Of a DNA stretch of 64,000 bases, positions 34,039 through 42,899 are shown in pieces; the first letter of the stretch is position 1; each line of letters opens with the position of its first letter. The stretch covers positions 42,662 through 106,661 of the forward strand of contig DHHB01000082.1 in assembly GCA_002403075.1 (NCBI GenBank), written 5' to 3'. Under the pieces are notes generated by a model. That model was not told the origin of the DNA. It saw only the letters and a list, made by a program, of their open reading frames with translations, and did not search any database. This stretch comes from a bacterium UBP1_UBA4783 (GTDB taxonomy: Bacteria; Krumholzibacteriota; Krumholzibacteriia; Krumholzibacteriales; Krumholzibacteriaceae). A program made the translations under genes and the position numbers.

Positions 34039-34995
34039 TCAGCGCCGTTCGAGGAGCCGGTTGTATTCCTGGAGCGCCTCGACGGTCCGTCCCGTTTCGG
34101 CGTAGAGACGCGCGAGGATCGTGCGCAGCGCGGCGTTATCCGGGTCCGCCTCGATCGCGAGGCGCATCTCCGCCACGGCGTCGTCGAGCAGCCGGTAGCT
34201 GAACAGCGCGCTTGCGCGAACGATACGGCGCGCCGATTCGCTCGGAGCGCGCTGAGCCTCCGCGGTCGCGAGCAGGGTGTCGAGGGATCGCTCCTCGGCG
34301 GCGGACAGCACCTCGAAGAAACCGGCCGGAGTTCTCACGGGCGGAACGCGAAGCGGGTCGGTCGTCTCGAGGGTCCAGGAGTAGATCGTGCCGGGTTCGA
34401 GGGGCGGCTCGCCGGCCGGATACTCCGCCGCGCTCGTTCCCGCGACGTCCGCTTGCCACCGAAGGCCCGATTCGTCGTAGAGCTTGAGGCGCAGCTCCGT
34501 CGACGGGTCGGCCGCGGACCATCGGAAGCGCGGATGTCCTCCGCGGACGGCCGTCCGGCACGGCGCCTCGAGGCGGATATCGTCCGTCGCCGCGCCCGAG
34601 CGGAGCGCGGCGAGCGTGCTCACGCCTTCGGCGTCCTTGAGCGTGAGAAAGCTCTGCACGGACGCGAACGTTTCGCCCTCCGCCGGCGCCGCGCGTCCCG
34701 GGACCGGTCCCCCCGCCGCCCGCACGACGAGACTGCTCGAGGCGCCGACCGTGATCCACGTGCCGTTTTGAAAATGAATCTCGGCTTCCGCTCCGGGACC
34801 GGTGCGGATTTCGTCCCCCGCGCGAAGGGAGAGGCCGTACGCGCCGGGCGCCGTCGTGCCGTCCGTACGCCGCACCGTGACCTCGCCCGTGCACGAGAGG
34901 AGGAGGGCGTCGGGCGGCTGCGTGCGGGCCTGCGAAACGGCAATCGTCGCCCCGATCGCGGCAATCATCACGAACGACGAAAGAATAGCTTTCAT
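34039..34995 (-). CDS. Secreted FecR-domain protein
   Basis: The 318-residue protein has a signal peptide (MKAILSSFVMIAAIGATIAVSQA), then a FecR-like beta domain (about 30-110: GEVTVRRTDG, GLSLRAGDEIRTG, AEIHFQNGTWITVG) and an Ig-like stretch (about 140-220). A helical tail with TPR-like repeats (about 230-318) follows. Unlike classical FecR it lacks an N-terminal cytoplasmic anti-sigma part, so it is not a sigma regulator by itself. Such proteins are often envelope sensors or structural parts next to kinases. It is cotranscribed with the PknB-like kinase that follows. Confidence 0.82.
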   Translation of the reverse strand: MKAILSSFVMIAAIGATIAVSQARTQPPDALLLSCTGEVTVRRTDGTTAPGAYGLSLRAGDEIRTGPGAEAEIHFQNGTWITVGASSSLVVRAAGGPVPGRAAPAEGETFASVQSFLTLKDAEGVSTLAALRSGAATDDIRLEAPCRTAVRGGHPRFRWSAADPSTELRLKLYDESGLRWQADVAGTSAAEYPAGEPPLEPGTIYSWTLETTDPLRVPPVRTPAGFFEVLSAAEERSLDTLLATAEAQRAPSESARRIVRASALFSYRLLDDAVAEMRLAIEADPDNAALRTILARLYAETGRTVEALQEYNRLLERR

Positions 34996-35051
34996 GCCGG
35001 ATCCGTCCCTTTGTAAAGGCTGTGTGCGCGAATCGATCCCTTGGTGCCGTG

Positions 35052-35080
35052 ATGATACACCGGGGAAGCGGGGGGGCCAA
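35052..35080 (-). promoter_or_regulatory. Promoter of the FecR-like protein/kinase unit
   Basis: On the minus strand TTGGCC (35080-35075) and TATCAT (35057-35052) are separated by 17 nt, 57 nt before the ATG at 34995. It separates this unit from the UshA-like gene upstream on the same strand. Confidence 0.6.
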
Positions 35081-35169
35081 TAGAAAAGTGCGCCAGCGGC
35101 GACGGGCGGTTCCGGAACGGACAGGGTCCCGCGGTTGCGACGTCGAGGGCGGAGTCGGGGGAACGATCG

Positions 35170-36219
35170 TCAGCGTTCCCTCCGCGCGCCGCCGCGGACG
35201 GCCGGGCCGTCGAGCCGGCGCACTTCCTCGGAGTACCGTTTCTGCATCGAGAGCAGCTTCGGATCGCCGTCGGTCTCGAGGGCGTCGGGGCAGCGGTTCG
35301 AAGCGGAGATCTCGAGCGAATCGGCGCCGAAGGTCACCGTCACCTCGGTGAAAAACTGCTCCTTGGCGCCCGTTTCGACGACGGCCGTGCGGCCCGCGCG
35401 TTCGAAACGCGTCGTCCGCCCCGTGCGGTGTCCGTTCAGGACGACGTCGATCCCCGGCACCTCGCGGGCGAGCGCCACGCTCTCCTCCCAGCCGAGGTGG
35501 GAAATGGCGACGACGACGTGGCAGCCGTCCGCGCGGAGCCTCGCCGCCGATTCGAGGGCGGCGAGTTTCGGGTCGATCGCGGCGTAGCGATTCGAGCCGT
35601 CCGCGAGGCCGCGGTGCCATGGGGGAGGAAACACGACGGCGAAAACGCCGACGCGGAGCCGTCCGCGCGCGCCGGAAGGGGTCCGGACGCCGGGGAATTC
35701 CTTCACGATCTCGCCGGGAAGCGCGCGCTCGCGCGTGCGCCGGTCGAGGAGGTTCGCGGCGAGGAGCGGCGGCGCATGAGGTCCCGCGCGGGAGCGGAGC
35801 TCGTCGAGGCCGATGCGGAGCTCGCTTTCGCCGACGCCCACCGCGTCGTACCCGAGCAGCCGCATCGAACGGAACAGGTAGCGGTCGTTCATCTCGCGGT
35901 GACGCACGTCGGCGCCGAAATAGAAATCGCCCGTATCGAGGAGGAGGGTCGGCCGTTCACGGCGCCGCGCGCCGACGAGGGAAGCCCACCGGGCCATCCC
36001 GCATTGGTCCCGCTTCCTTCAACCGCAGGGTTCTCGGTAGCCGGACAGATTGCTCGTGAAGAAGATGCCGAGCTCGGTGCCCGGAGCGCACGGCTCCGGG
36101 GCGCGATCCTGGCGGGCCATCCGCACGCGGAGCGGCACGTAGAGGGCGAGCAGCAGGAGAAGGACGACGGCGGCGGCGTTCCGGAACGCTGCGGCGCTAC
36201 GGATTCTTGGTTTTTCCAT
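35170..36219 (-). CDS. UshA-like metallophosphatase, probable selenoprotein (TGA at codon 67)
   Basis: An ATG at 36219 opens a frame with a membrane anchor (residues 13-30) and the tract FFTSNLSGYREPCG, ended by a TGA at 36019-36021. The same frame continues without another stop to 35170. The continuation begins RKRDQCGMARWASLV and includes LLLDTGDFYFG, ISHLGWEES and VLNGHRTG, the metal-site blocks of the 5'-nucleotidase/UshA fold. Homologues of this kind carry EPCGC at the TGA position, so EPCG-Sec is the natural reading. The usual DxH metal motif is replaced by SNLSG, as in this divergent subgroup. A bulged hairpin (CGGGACCA/TGGCCCG, loop ATGCGGGA) starts 6 nt after the TGA. It overlaps the 3' end of the sigma-54 regulator gene by 23 nt. 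Treated as two genes it would be a broken gene. Confidence 0.75.
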
Positions 36220-39200
36220 ATTTCTTGAGCTTCGAATAGACGGTCGGTTTCGAGATGCCGAGGAGCGCGGCGGCCTTCGTCTTGTCGCCGATCTTCTCGA
36301 CCACCTTGCTCACGATCATCCCTTCCACGCGCGGAAGGATCGGATCGGCGGCCGACAGCTCGGTGCGTTCGACGAGCTCCTCGATCGTTTGCTCGAGGGT
36401 CGCGCGCTGTTCGGCGCGGGCGATCTCGCGCCGTTTCGCGATGGCGTCCGGCAGATCCTCGGGCAGGATCGTCTCGCGCCGCGCCGCGATGATCGTCCGG
36501 TTGACGATGTTCTCGAGTTCCCGCACGTTCCCCGGCCAGTCGTAGGCGACGAGGCGGGCCATCGCCTCGGGAGAGATCTTCTTCACGGGCATGCCGTAGA
36601 GACGGCAGTAGACGGCGAGGAAATGGAGGGCGAGCGGCTCGATGTCCTCGGCCCGCTCGCGGAGATCGGGAATGCGGATGGGAAACACGTTGATGCGGTA
36701 GTAGAGATCCTCGCGGAATCTTCCCTCGCGGACGAGGGCGAGGAGATCCTTGTTGGTGGCGGTGATGATCCGCACGTTCGTCGAGATCAAGTGCGAGCCG
36801 CCGACGCGGTAGAAGGTCCGGTTCTCGAGCACGTGGAGGAGCTTCGGCTGGAGCGCGAGCGGCATATCGCCGATCTCGTTCAGGAAGATCGTTCCGCCGT
36901 TCGCCGACTCGAAATGGCCGATCCGCAGCTTGTGGGCGCCGGTGAACGCGCCCCGCTCGTGGCCGAAGAGCTCGCTCTCGAGGAGCTCGGCTGATATCGC
37001 CGCGCAGTTGAGCGCCACGAACGGCTTTTCCGCGCGGGGGCTGCGGCAATGGATCGTTCTCGCGACGAGGTCCTTGCCGGTGCCGTTCGATCCCGTGAGC
37101 AGCACCGTGGTGTCCATGTCCCTGATGCCGTCGAGAAGCCCGTACAGGTGCCTCATCGGGGCGGAGGAGCCGATCACGTCCGGGAACGCCGCGCGCTTGC
37201 CGGGCCGCGCGGGCGGGGCGTTCGCCTCGATGCGCGATCGCTCGAACCCCTCGATCCGATCGGCGAGGAGCGCGCGTTCGAGGGCGAGCGCCGCTTCCTG
37301 GCAGAAAGCGACGAGCAGACTATGGTCGCCGTCGGCCGTTCGTTCTCCCCCCCGCGCGGAGTCGAGGTACAGGAACGCCGTCGCGTCGCCGCCGACGCGC
37401 AGCGGCACGCACAGGATGCGCGGGCGTTCCGCGAGAAACTCGGGCGGCACCTTGCCTTCGGGGAGCGTCGAACGCGTCGTGTCGAGGGGGTATCCGAGCC
37501 GCACGGCGACGGCGAGCACGGCCGCGACGCGCCGGTCGGCGAGCGTCCCCGAAGCGGGGAAGTCGCCGCTCGCGGCGGCGATCCGGAAGGCGTCCTTGCC
37601 GTCGGCCTTGCGGATGAGCGCCGCGCGCTCCATGCCGGTGATGCGGAGCGCCGTATCGACGACGAGGTTTTCGATTTCGGCCGTCCCCCTCGCCGAGCGC
37701 ACCATCGCCGCGAGGCGGCAGAGCGCGTGGAAGCGGTCGGTATCCGATACGATTTCGCCGCGGCACAGCGGCGAGCGCTTTTCGACGCTCTCCCGGAGGC
37801 GGCGCACCGGAAGCGGCACGTGCTCGCTTTCGCCGACTGCGGAGAGCGAGCGGAGGAGGTACTCGCGGGCGAGCGGCTCGTTCCCCTCGGCGAGCGAGAG
37901 CGATCCGATCTCGGCGGCGACGCTCGCCGCCGCGTTCGTTCGGCCGAGGAGCGAGAGCTCGAGGCTCCCGCTCTCGAGCTTGAACCGTCCTTCCTCGACC
38001 CGTCCCTGCGAAATGAGTATCCGCCCTTCGAGGATCGTGAGGAGCACCGCCTCGAGGCGCGAACCGATCCGCTGGTTCAGGGCGCGCGCTTCGGCGAGAT
38101 GCTTCGCCGCCTCGGGCGCGTCCCCCGAGGCGAGGCGCAGCTCGCCGAGCTTCCGCAGCACGACGGCGCGCTCGCGGATCGATTTCGTCCGATCGCAGAG
38201 GTCGAGGTCGCGCTCGTAGTACGCCGCCGCCTTCTCGCCGTTCCCCTGGAGAAACTGGATCTCGCCCATCGTGCCCCACACCTCGGCGAGGAGCTGCTGG
38301 TTGCCGATCGTCTCGGCGAGGTGCGCGGCCGTGGCGCAGCTGCGCTCCGCGTCGCGGTACTTCTCCGTCTCGAGATACACGAGGGCTTGATTGAGAAGCG
38401 CCGCGGCGAGCCCGGGGAGGTTCTCGTGGCGCTTCTTGATCTCCATGCTCTTCGCGAAGCATTCGAGCGCCTCGGCGTACGCGCCGAGAGAACGGTACAC
38501 GAGGCCGAGGTTGTTGTACGTCGCGGCGACGCCGATCTCGTCGCTGCAGTCCTCGCGGAGAGCGAGACAGCGCTTGTAGCAGAGGATCGCGTCCTCGTAC
38601 TTGCTGCGGTTCCAGTTGATCGTTCCCATGAGGTTGTACGACTGGGCGATCTCCGCAGGATCCCTCTTCTCGTCGAGGAGCCGGTGCACGAGAAGACAGT
38701 GCTCCCACGAACGGTCGAACGCTCCGAGGCGGTAGTGGATCCAGGCGATGTCGTTGTAGAGCTTCGCGCGTTCCTGCGAGAGGAGCTCGTCGCCGTGCAT
38801 CTCGAGCGCTTTCTCGAGGAGCTCCTGCGCCGCGGGAAACTCCCCCCGTTTTTCGAGGATCTCGCTCTCGCGGCGCACCGCTTCGACGGCGAGGTTGCGG
38901 AAACGGGCCGTCTCGGGCTCGCGGTCGATCTCCTCGCGGCAGCGGCGGTAGAAGGATTCCGCCGCCGAGGTGTTCCCCGTCAGCGCACAATGGGCGCCGA
39001 GATCGAGGAGGAGGGCGTAGCGCGCGTCGGCTGGGAGCGCGAGATCGAGACCCTCCTCGAAATAGCTCTCGTGAAAGCAGCGCAGCGCCGCGAGCCGCTT
39101 GCGCCGCATGAAATGCTGCAGGATCTCGCGGCCGCGCAGCGCCGCTTCGGCGCGCGCGCCGCTCCGCACGAGGTGGACGTAGGAGCAGATCGCCGGCACG

Positions 39201-40840
39201 CCGCGACGTTCGTCGAGGAGCCGCGCGATATTCCGGTGGATCGACTCGAGCCGCTCGGCGGGAAGCGCCTCGATCGCCGCGCGGGCGATCGAACGTCCCG
39301 CCACGCGGTACAGCATGGCGAGGGCGCCGTTCGAGAGCGGCGAGACCCCCGCGCGCGTACGCACGAGACCGCGGGCCTCGAGGCGCCGGAGCGCGTCGAA
39401 GACGCTCTGCTCCTCCGGGGCGTAGACGGCGAGAATGAAGGAAAGCGGCGCTTCGAAATCGAACGCCGAGAGGAACGCGAGCACGGAGCGCTCCTCTCCG
39501 CCGAGCGAGTCGAGGAAGAGCCGGGCGCCCGCAGCCGGCGCCGCGCCGTTTTCCTCGATCGCCGCGATGCGGTCGAGCCGCTCGAACGCGAACGAACCCG
39601 CCGCCGTCCCTCCGGAGGCGCTCTCCGGAGCGATGCGATCGAGCAGCCGGCGGCGTTCCGCCGCGGAGAGCGGCGGCAGGGCCACCTCCCGGACGTCGAC
39701 GCCGCGCTTCCCGATCTCCTCGCGTATGCCGTCCGCGAGCCGGGAGCCGCCGTCTTCGCCCACCGCGGCGACGGTGAGACGGCAGCGCTCCGCCGCCTGG
39801 CACAGGTAATCGATCACGCAGCATTCGAGGAGCGGTTCGAGGGCGTGGTCGTCGACGAGGGCGAAGTCGGCGCCGTCGACCGCCTCCTTTTCGGCGACGT
39901 CTTGAAAGATCGATTGGTCGCCGGCGATCGAGCCGCGCCGGTATCCCCATTCGTCGACGAGGATACGCTCGAGGCGCTCGAGAAAATGAGTTTTCCCCTC
40001 GCCGTCCGCTCCCCTGAGCAGGATGAGCGCGCGTTCGTCGTCGCGGGCCTTGAGGGCGGTCTGCTTCACCGCTCGAAGCGCGGCGGCGGGAGGATGGACG
40101 TTGACGGTCCGCGCCGGGAAGATCCGGTCCGGAGACACCGCCGTCTCCGCGAATGCGGCGAGCGCCTCGATCGCCGCTCGGTAGTCGCGGCCCCCTGTTT
40201 CCGGACCGAGCGCCTTGAGGGCGTCGGCGACGCGCTTGGCGCGCTCCGCTTCGCCGGATTCGAAGTGGCGGGCCGCCGTCGAAAGGAGCTCGGCCGCGGC
40301 GCGAAGGTCGACGTACGGCGTCTCCGGCGCCGCGCCCTCCCGCGCCCCGGAGCGGATGATCGAGAGCACCGGCCCCGGAATGAGATAGGCCGTCGGCAGG
40401 ACGCCGGGCGCGTCGTTCGCCATGTACATCGATTCGAGGGAGAGGTTCGAAAAGGCGCATCCGTCGGCGAGGCACGCGAGCACGTAGGAGAGAAGGGCGC
40501 GCGTGTGCGCGAGCGCGCGGGCCGGCTGCATGAGAGAAAGCGCCTTGGTGAGCGGCGCGATCTCGACCCGCGGGACGAGGAAGGTGACCGCTCCGTTCGC
40601 CTGCTGCAGCGAAAGCGTCGGCGACGCGATCGCGCCGTGCCGCGTGAACAGGCGATCCCGCATCCGTAGATCGTCGATCGAAACGGAAAGGTTCGCGGGG
40701 ATTTCGAGAGAGAAGAAGAAATACTCCTTCTCGCTCAGGCTGTCGCTGACGGAGCATCCGTGCCACGGCGGAAATTCACCGAGCGTCGTGCGGACGATAT
40801 AGCGAGAATCGAGCGGGATTCGAGCCTTTTCGTTGTTCAT
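36197..40840 (-). CDS. Giant sigma-54-dependent activator: pseudokinase-like, NTPase, TPR, GAF, AAA+, Fis HTH
   Basis: The 1547-residue protein can be divided as follows. An N-terminal region (about 1-230) aligns in outline with a Ser/Thr kinase but lacks HRDxKPxN (FSNLSLESM in its place). A STAND-like NTPase region has Walker A GADGEGKT (about 280), a long TPR array covers about 600-1000 and a GAF domain about 1030-1190. A sigma-54 AAA+ domain (about 1215-1445) has GSNGTGKD, GAFTGA (about 1297) and GTIFLNEIGDM, and the Fis-type HTH is at the end (KTKAAALLGISKPTVYSKL). It should activate RNA polymerase-sigma-54 in response to a ligand sensed by the N-terminal parts. No sigma-54 promoter was seen in the window, so its targets lie elsewhere. 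Confidence 0.9.
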   Translation of the reverse strand: MNNEKARIPLDSRYIVRTTLGEFPPWHGCSVSDSLSEKEYFFFSLEIPANLSVSIDDLRMRDRLFTRHGAIASPTLSLQQANGAVTFLVPRVEIAPLTKALSLMQPARALAHTRALLSYVLACLADGCAFSNLSLESMYMANDAPGVLPTAYLIPGPVLSIIRSGAREGAAPETPYVDLRAAAELLSTAARHFESGEAERAKRVADALKALGPETGGRDYRAAIEALAAFAETAVSPDRIFPARTVNVHPPAAALRAVKQTALKARDDERALILLRGADGEGKTHFLERLERILVDEWGYRRGSIAGDQSIFQDVAEKEAVDGADFALVDDHALEPLLECCVIDYLCQAAERCRLTVAAVGEDGGSRLADGIREEIGKRGVDVREVALPPLSAAERRRLLDRIAPESASGGTAAGSFAFERLDRIAAIEENGAAPAAGARLFLDSLGGEERSVLAFLSAFDFEAPLSFILAVYAPEEQSVFDALRRLEARGLVRTRAGVSPLSNGALAMLYRVAGRSIARAAIEALPAERLESIHRNIARLLDERRGVPAICSYVHLVRSGARAEAALRGREILQHFMRRKRLAALRCFHESYFEEGLDLALPADARYALLLDLGAHCALTGNTSAAESFYRRCREEIDREPETARFRNLAVEAVRRESEILEKRGEFPAAQELLEKALEMHGDELLSQERAKLYNDIAWIHYRLGAFDRSWEHCLLVHRLLDEKRDPAEIAQSYNLMGTINWNRSKYEDAILCYKRCLALREDCSDEIGVAATYNNLGLVYRSLGAYAEALECFAKSMEIKKRHENLPGLAAALLNQALVYLETEKYRDAERSCATAAHLAETIGNQQLLAEVWGTMGEIQFLQGNGEKAAAYYERDLDLCDRTKSIRERAVVLRKLGELRLASGDAPEAAKHLAEARALNQRIGSRLEAVLLTILEGRILISQGRVEEGRFKLESGSLELSLLGRTNAAASVAAEIGSLSLAEGNEPLAREYLLRSLSAVGESEHVPLPVRRLRESVEKRSPLCRGEIVSDTDRFHALCRLAAMVRSARGTAEIENLVVDTALRITGMERAALIRKADGKDAFRIAAASGDFPASGTLADRRVAAVLAVAVRLGYPLDTTRSTLPEGKVPPEFLAERPRILCVPLRVGGDATAFLYLDSARGGERTADGDHSLLVAFCQEAALALERALLADRIEGFERSRIEANAPPARPGKRAAFPDVIGSSAPMRHLYGLLDGIRDMDTTVLLTGSNGTGKDLVARTIHCRSPRAEKPFVALNCAAISAELLESELFGHERGAFTGAHKLRIGHFESANGGTIFLNEIGDMPLALQPKLLHVLENRTFYRVGGSHLISTNVRIITATNKDLLALVREGRFREDLYYRINVFPIRIPDLRERAEDIEPLALHFLAVYCRLYGMPVKKISPEAMARLVAYDWPGNVRELENIVNRTIIAARRETILPEDLPDAIAKRREIARAEQRATLEQTIEELVERTELSAADPILPRVEGMIVSKVVEKIGDKTKAAALLGISKPTVYSKLKKYGKTKNP

Positions 40841-40869
40841 ATCGGCGCAACCGTTAAGGAATTTGACCG

Positions 40870-40886
40870 GGTAAAATTACTTTACC
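40870..40886. promoter_or_regulatory. Palindrome in the promoter region of the sigma-54 regulator gene
   Basis: GGTAAA-N5-TTTACC is a perfect 6-bp inverted repeat, 30 nt upstream of the ATG at 40840. On the minus strand TTGCAA, an 18-nt spacer and TAAAGT form a possible promoter whose -10 box lies inside the palindrome, so a repressor or autoregulator could bind there. Confidence 0.45.
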
Positions 40887-40931
40887 GCATACGGCAAGGT
40901 GATTGCAAGAGAAAAATGGGGCGGCGGGGGA

Positions 40932-41276
40932 TCAGGGGATATAGAGCAGGCGCCCGCAGCTCTCGCAGGTCTGGAGCTCGACGCGGTTCGCCGACGAGAA
41001 GAACGACGTCGGAAGCTTCACGAAACAGCCGAGGCACCGGCTGCCGGAGACGGGCAGAATGGCCACCGTGTAATGCTCGGCGAGCTTTTCGTAGCGGTTG
41101 AGGAGCGCCTTCGGAACCGAGGAGGCGAGCTTCGCGCGCGCGTCGAGGAGGACCGACAGTCCGGTGAGCTTGAATCCGAGACCCTCGAGCTCCTTCGACG
41201 TGGCCTTGTCCTTGACCTCCTTGATCATGATGTCGAGGTCCTGGAGCGCGATGAGGAGCCGGTGCTCGTCTTTCAA
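40932..41276 (-). CDS. Short C4 zinc-ribbon protein
   Basis: The 114-residue product has a helical N-terminal half and a C-terminal zinc ribbon with CLGC and CESC knuckles about 25 residues apart. It resembles the C-terminal part of the COG1579 coiled-coil/zinc-ribbon proteins but is about half their usual length, with only a brief coiled coil. It may bind nucleic acid or a protein partner. Its ATG overlaps the stop of the PtsN-like gene by 4 nt (ATGA), so the two are coupled. Confidence 0.75.
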   Translation of the reverse strand: MKDEHRLLIALQDLDIMIKEVKDKATSKELEGLGFKLTGLSVLLDARAKLASSVPKALLNRYEKLAEHYTVAILPVSGSRCLGCFVKLPTSFFSSANRVELQTCESCGRLLYIP

Positions 41277-41740
41277 TCGTCTTTCCCTTCGAAGATGCCG
41301 ACGAGCGTCGAGAAATCGGCGGCCTCGTTGAGCGCCCTGAGCTTCGCCGGTTTCTGGATGAGCCCGATGAGCTCGCTGAGGATCGCGAGATAGGTTTCAG
41401 ATCCCTTGTCCGACGGCGCGAGTATGAGGAAGAAGACGTTCGTCGGCTTGCCGTCGAGCGCCTCGAAATCGACTCCCGACGAGGAGCGCGCGAACAACAC
41501 CGTAAGCTGCTTGATGGCGAGGGAGCGGCCGTGGGGAAACGCGACGCCGTTTCCGAGCCCCGTGCTGCCGAGGTTCTCGCGGTTCTTCAACATGTCGAGG
41601 ATGAACCGTTCGTCCGAGATGCGTTTCTGGAGAGCGAGGTGATGTACCATCTCCGTGAGCGCGCTGATCTTCTTGCGCGACCGGAGATGAAATATGCAAA
41701 GATCCTCTTCGAAGAACGAAATCAGCTTGGAAGCTTCCAT
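41273..41740 (-). CDS. PTS EIIA-type (PtsN-like) phosphocarrier protein
   Basis: The 155-residue product has the EIIA fructose/nitrogen domain: a GVAFPHGRS block with the phosphorylatable His at about residue 70, an NRENLGSTGLGNG loop before it and FFLILAPSDKGSETYLAILSEL after it. No sugar permease or HPr gene is near, so a regulatory PtsN (EIIA-Ntr) role is more likely than sugar uptake. A promoter (41774-41802) precedes it, and the zinc-ribbon gene is translationally coupled downstream. The sigma-54 regulator gene follows on the same strand but has its own candidate promoter. Confidence 0.85.
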   Translation of the reverse strand: MEASKLISFFEEDLCIFHLRSRKKISALTEMVHHLALQKRISDERFILDMLKNRENLGSTGLGNGVAFPHGRSLAIKQLTVLFARSSSGVDFEALDGKPTNVFFLILAPSDKGSETYLAILSELIGLIQKPAKLRALNEAADFSTLVGIFEGKDD

Positions 41741-41773
41741 ATGCGCCCCAATATATCACCCGCCTCGCACGCA

Positions 41774-41802
41774 TGTATAGCAATTTTATCGTTCGGCGAC
41801 AA
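41774..41802 (-). promoter_or_regulatory. Promoter of the ptsN-like/zinc-ribbon pair
   Basis: On the minus strand TTGTCG (41802-41797) and TATACA (41779-41774) are separated by 17 nt, 34 nt before the ATG at 41740. The -35 hexamer is identical to that of trxB. Confidence 0.55.
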
Positions 41803-41867
41803 CATATTTTTTGCTATCTTCCGGCGTGCACGGTCGAACGCAACGAACGGCGGAGAAAACGGTTGCC

Positions 41868-42794
41868 ATGACGGCTGAAGAAATCGTCGAGGGTCTCGTC
41901 GTCCGCATCCGAGGCGCGGATTTCGTCGCCGAGAGCGGCGGGGAGGAAGTGCGCTGCGCGCTTCGCGGCAGGACGCGTCTCTCGGAATCTCCGGGCGAGG
42001 TCCTGCCCGTCGTCGGAGACAGGATCCGTTTCACGAGAGAGCGCGGCGGCGCGGGCGGCTTCGTGAAGGACATTCTGCCGCGCCGGTCGCTGTTCGCCCG
42101 CGTGGACCCGTCGCAGAGGTTCGGCTACCGCGTCATATGCGCCAACATGGATTTCGCCGTTCTCGTTTTCGCCGTCCGGGAACCGCGGCTGAACGAGCGC
42201 ATGCTCGACCGGATGCTCGTCGCGGCCGAACGCGGCGGCATCGAGCCCGTGATATGCGTCAACAAGGTCGATATCGCGGAGGACCGGGCCGCGCTCGACC
42301 GAACCCTTCATCCCTACCGCGGAATGGGTTACCGCCTGATCCTCTCGAGCGCCGTGACGGGCGAGGGCGTCGACGAGCTCGCGGCTCTGCTCGCGGGCCG
42401 TCTCTCCGTTCTCGCCGGACCGTCCGGGGCGGGAAAGACGTCGCTCATCTCGCGCGTCCAGCCGGGCCTCGAGCTCGCGGTCGGGGAGGTGAGCGCGAAA
42501 ACGGGCAAGGGAAAGCACACGACGAGCCATTTCGAGCTCCATCGCCTCCGCGGCGGGGGGTATCTCGGCGACACCCCCGGCGTGAGGGAGTTCGGCGTCT
42601 GGGGCGTTTCGAAGGCCGTTCTGCCGTCTCTCTTCAGGGATTTCGCCCCGTTTCGCGGGGAATGCCGGTTCGCCGCCTGCACCCACAGCCATGAGCCGGA
42701 CTGCGCGATCAAGGATGCCGTCGCCTCCGGCGACCTCTCGCGCGAGAGGTACGAGAGCTATCTTCGCATGCTGGAGACGGTTCCGGACCGGTGA
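41868..42794 (+). CDS. rsgA: Ribosome small-subunit-dependent GTPase RsgA
   Basis: The 308-residue product has the circularly permuted GTPase order of RsgA: an N-terminal OB-like domain (about 5-75), NKVD (G4) before GPSGAGKTSL (G1) and DTPGVREFG (G3), and a C-terminal zinc knuckle CRFAACTHSHEPDC. It helps mature the 30S subunit. The ATG at 41868 was chosen because the domain begins there; an upstream in-frame start at 41811 adds a segment without family similarity. It is divergent from the PtsN-like operon. Confidence 0.95.
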   Translation: MTAEEIVEGLVVRIRGADFVAESGGEEVRCALRGRTRLSESPGEVLPVVGDRIRFTRERGGAGGFVKDILPRRSLFARVDPSQRFGYRVICANMDFAVLVFAVREPRLNERMLDRMLVAAERGGIEPVICVNKVDIAEDRAALDRTLHPYRGMGYRLILSSAVTGEGVDELAALLAGRLSVLAGPSGAGKTSLISRVQPGLELAVGEVSAKTGKGKHTTSHFELHRLRGGGYLGDTPGVREFGVWGVSKAVLPSLFRDFAPFRGECRFAACTHSHEPDCAIKDAVASGDLSRERYESYLRMLETVPDR

Positions 42795-42874
42795 GGCGGA
42801 CGCCCGCCGGCCCCGCGGCGGCCGCTCGTTCCCGAGGCGCCGGCTCCCGGCGGGAGTGCGGCGGGAAAATATAA

Positions 42875-42899
42875 ATGGCGGCCCGGGGAGGGCCGCCAT
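42875..42899 (+). terminator. Perfect GC hairpin after rsgA
   Basis: ATGGCGGCCC (42875-42884) and GGGCCGCCAT (42890-42899) form a perfect 10-bp stem with loop GGGGA. No T-tract follows on the plus strand; an A/T-rich tract precedes it. It lies in the 215-nt gap between rsgA and the glycosyltransferase gene, in which the remaining sequence (42900-43009) is AT-rich, unlike the genome average, and probably holds that gene's promoter, although no clear boxes could be fixed. Confidence 0.5.

Noticed and set aside
36019..36021. Frameshift as the explanation for the split UshA-like gene
   Set aside because: Both halves are in the same frame; only a single TGA separates them, so a frameshift is not needed.
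37049..40669. Plus-strand open frame of about 1200 codons opposite the sigma-54 activator
   Set aside because: Antisense shadow; composition is Arg/Glu-rich and no domain is visible, while the minus strand has GAFTGA and other motifs.
40841..40931. Sigma-54 promoter (GG/GC boxes) upstream of the sigma-54 activator
   Set aside because: No TGGCA-N7-TGC-type element was found there; the best match is a weak sigma-70-like promoter.
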